In this document: one piece after another, positions 5,923 to 7,243 of the stretch
Layout of the letters: each line of letters begins with the position of its first letter
How positions within the stretch are numbered: position 1 is the stretch's first letter
NCBI GenBank assembly: GCA_022545625.1
Contig: JACZQS010000120.1
Location: forward strand, 1 to 7,243
Reading direction: 5' to 3'
DNA from: Pseudomonadota bacterium
Lineage (GTDB): Bacteria; Pseudomonadota; Gammaproteobacteria; GCA-001735895
Length of the DNA stretch: 7,243 bases
Notes under the pieces: model-generated
The model's database searches: none
What the model saw: only the letters and a program-made list of their open reading frames with translations
Told to the model about the DNA's origin: nothing
Position numbers and translations under genes: made by a program

Positions 5923-6588
5923 TCATGCCTTGCGTAATAAAGTCAGGCCATCCCCGATCGGTATCAGAGATAGGTCATAATCGTATTCGTTTTGCGAATG
6001 CAACCAGCTATTCAGTTGTCGCAATGCTACCGTGTCCTCGCCCTTGTCTTCCGGATCAGCCACCGATCCACTCCACAGGGTGTTATCCAGGGCGATTAAT
6101 CCACCCGCACGAACCAGGGTTAGGCAGCGTTCCACGTAATCACGATAAGCCGTTTTATCGGCGTCGATGTAGGCGAAATCGAAACTTTCGGATTGACCGT
6201 TCGCGATTAAGCCATCGAGAGTTTCGAGAGCGGGCGCGAGGCGTAGATGAATGCGGTCATCCACACCGGCTTGCTGCCAGAATTGTTTTCCAATAGCGGT
6301 AAACTCCTCGCTAATATCGCAACAGGTCATTTGTAAATCAGTAATACCGAGGGTCAGGCGCAGACTGGTATAACCGGTAAAGGTACCGACCTCAATACCG
6401 GATTTGGCGTTCAGCATTTTGCATAATAACAACAGCAGCTGTACCTGCTCGGGTGAACTCAACATCATGCCCTCGGCCATCAGCACGGTTTGCTCGCGTA
6501 GGCGCTGGCAAATTTCTGGTTCGTGTAATGACACATCCAACAGGTATTGTTGCAGGTCTTCACCCAGACCCAGGCTGGTATTAGACAT
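5923..6588 (-). CDS. Class I SAM-dependent O-methyltransferase (CCoAOMT-like, Methyltransf_3)
   Basis: Cation-dependent O-methyltransferase family that usually methylates catechol-type hydroxyls; the bacterial physiological substrate is generally unknown. From ATG 6588 the protein has 221 residues, with the family-typical MSNTSLGLGEDLQQYLL start. SAM motif IEVGTFTGYTSL lies at 65-76. CCDISEEF (89-96), LRLAPALETL (115-124), FAYIDADK (138-145) and ALDNTLWSG (166-174) follow, and IPIGDGLTLL (209-218) closes it. D142, D168 and N169 are the expected metal ligands. The frame extends upstream to a GTG at 6660, with an ATG at 6654. The extra 24 residues lack family resemblance, so the shorter start is preferred although its Shine-Dalgarno is poor. 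The gene is first in the minus-strand run and divergent from fpr across a 129-base spacer. Confidence 0.9.
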   Translation of the reverse strand: MSNTSLGLGEDLQQYLLDVSLHEPEICQRLREQTVLMAEGMMLSSPEQVQLLLLLCKMLNAKSGIEVGTFTGYTSLRLTLGITDLQMTCCDISEEFTAIGKQFWQQAGVDDRIHLRLAPALETLDGLIANGQSESFDFAYIDADKTAYRDYVERCLTLVRAGGLIALDNTLWSGSVADPEDKGEDTVALRQLNSWLHSQNEYDYDLSLIPIGDGLTLLRKA

Positions 6589-6717
6589 TATCGAAAGCCC
6601 TGTAAATAATTTGAAATCAAAGCCCATTCTATCGTGACGCGGGGTTGTTTTCATCTTCACCTGCCCGTATCTTCAATATAACTATGACTAACAATAACTG
6701 AGGCAGGAACCCCGGCT

Positions 6718-7243
6718 ATGGCAAAGTGGTTAAATGGAACTGTAGTTGAGAATCGGCGCTGGACCGAAGATCTAACTTCATTAAAAATTGACGCAGATCT
6801 GGGCGCGTTTAACGCCGGGCAATTTGTTCGTGTCGGACTCGAAATTGACGGCGAAATTGTTGCCCGTCCTTATTCCCTGGTCAATTCTCCGTCGGAACCC
6901 GAGCTGGAGATACTTTTCAATATTGTCACCGATGGCCCCTTGTCACCGCGCCTGTTCGAACTCCAGCGGGGAGACGATGTTTGGGTGGCTATCAATCCAG
7001 CGGGTTTTCTGACCGTCAATGAAGTACCCGACGTCGCAAATTTGTGGATGATGGCAACCGGTACCGCGATAGGTCCGTATCTGTCTATTCTCAAAGGTGA
7101 TGAAGTCTGGCAGAGATTCGAGCGTGTCATCCTGACCTATTCGGCTCGCACCACAGAAGAGCTGGCCTATGCGAAACAAATTGCGAAGCTGGTGGAATCA
7201 CACAGCAAACAACTGTGTTTTATCCCGATTATTACCCGTGAGG
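6718..7243 (+). CDS. fpr: Ferredoxin/flavodoxin-NADP+ reductase Fpr (3' end outside window)
   Basis: FAD enzyme that moves electrons between NADPH and ferredoxin or flavodoxin, supplying reductant for Fe-S cluster and radical-SAM chemistry and for oxidative-stress defence. The 175 visible codons match the E. coli Fpr type closely: MAKWLNGTVVENRRWT start, FNAGQFVRVGLEIDGE (31-46), the FAD-binding RPYSLVNSP (50-58), DGPLSPRLF (72-80), and ATGTAIGPYLSIL (113-125), the NADP-binding loop. About 70-80 residues, including the C-terminal FAD-stacking end, are missing beyond the window edge. The start ATG has AGGAA at 6705-6709, eight bases upstream. TATAAC at 6677-6682 could be a -10 box, but no good -35 box was found. 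It diverges from the methyltransferase gene. No SoxS-box-like site was recognised. Confidence 0.93.
   Translation, partial: MAKWLNGTVVENRRWTEDLTSLKIDADLGAFNAGQFVRVGLEIDGEIVARPYSLVNSPSEPELEILFNIVTDGPLSPRLFELQRGDDVWVAINPAGFLTVNEVPDVANLWMMATGTAIGPYLSILKGDEVWQRFERVILTYSARTTEELAYAKQIAKLVESHSKQLCFIPIITRE

Noticed and set aside
6589..6660. 24-residue N-terminal extension of the O-methyltransferase from GTG 6660
   Set aside because: The family starts at the MSNTSLGL-like sequence encoded from 6588, and the extension is unlike any family N-terminus. It cannot be fully excluded because AGGTG precedes the ATG at 6654.
6943..7179. 78-codon minus-strand open frame inside fpr
   Set aside because: It is antisense to strongly conserved Fpr sequence and is a shadow frame.

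Overview
The window looks like chromosomal DNA of a gammaproteobacterium. The evidence is a set of recognisable housekeeping proteins that resemble the E. coli types over most of their length: PrmB, DjlA, an RhlE-type DEAD-box helicase and ferredoxin-NADP reductase (Fpr). Species cannot be named from the sequence. There are no tRNA or rRNA genes, CRISPR array, IS element or phage genes that I can see.

Layout. (1) Positions 1-622, minus strand: the 5' part of a SCO1/SenC copper-chaperone gene. After about 134 codons it runs in frame into an unrelated CBS-domain sequence and leaves the window. The switch coincides with an abrupt composition change, about 62% GC on the left and about 39% on the right by hand count. 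(2) A short divergent promoter region at about 623-690. (3) Positions 679-3156, plus strand: a compact four-gene run of prmB, djlA, a DUF2007-type protein with a C-terminal zinc ribbon, and a small secreted protein of unnamed function. Gaps are 6 to about 20 bases, so it is probably one transcript. (4) Positions 3157-3465: no convincing gene, but several inverted repeats. One is a perfect 7-bp hairpin ending 11 bases before the next start codon. (5) Positions 3466-4815, plus: the RhlE-like helicase. (6) Positions 4950-6588, minus: an operon-like run of SAM O-methyltransferase, then GNAT acetyltransferase, then GFA-family zinc protein. The last two are clearly AT-richer than the first. (7) Positions 6718-7243, plus: fpr, divergent from the methyltransferase and cut by the window end.

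How the genes fit together. PrmB methylates ribosomal protein L3, DjlA is a DnaK co-chaperone, and RhlE remodels RNA, often at the ribosome. The plus-strand genes are therefore mostly translation and proteostasis functions. Fpr and the methyltransferase/GFA group are metabolic or redox functions. I see no obvious multi-gene defence or novel enzymatic system. The items most worth a second look are the SCO-CBS junction, the structured 3157-3465 spacer, the secreted orphan protein and the AT-rich GNAT-GFA pair.
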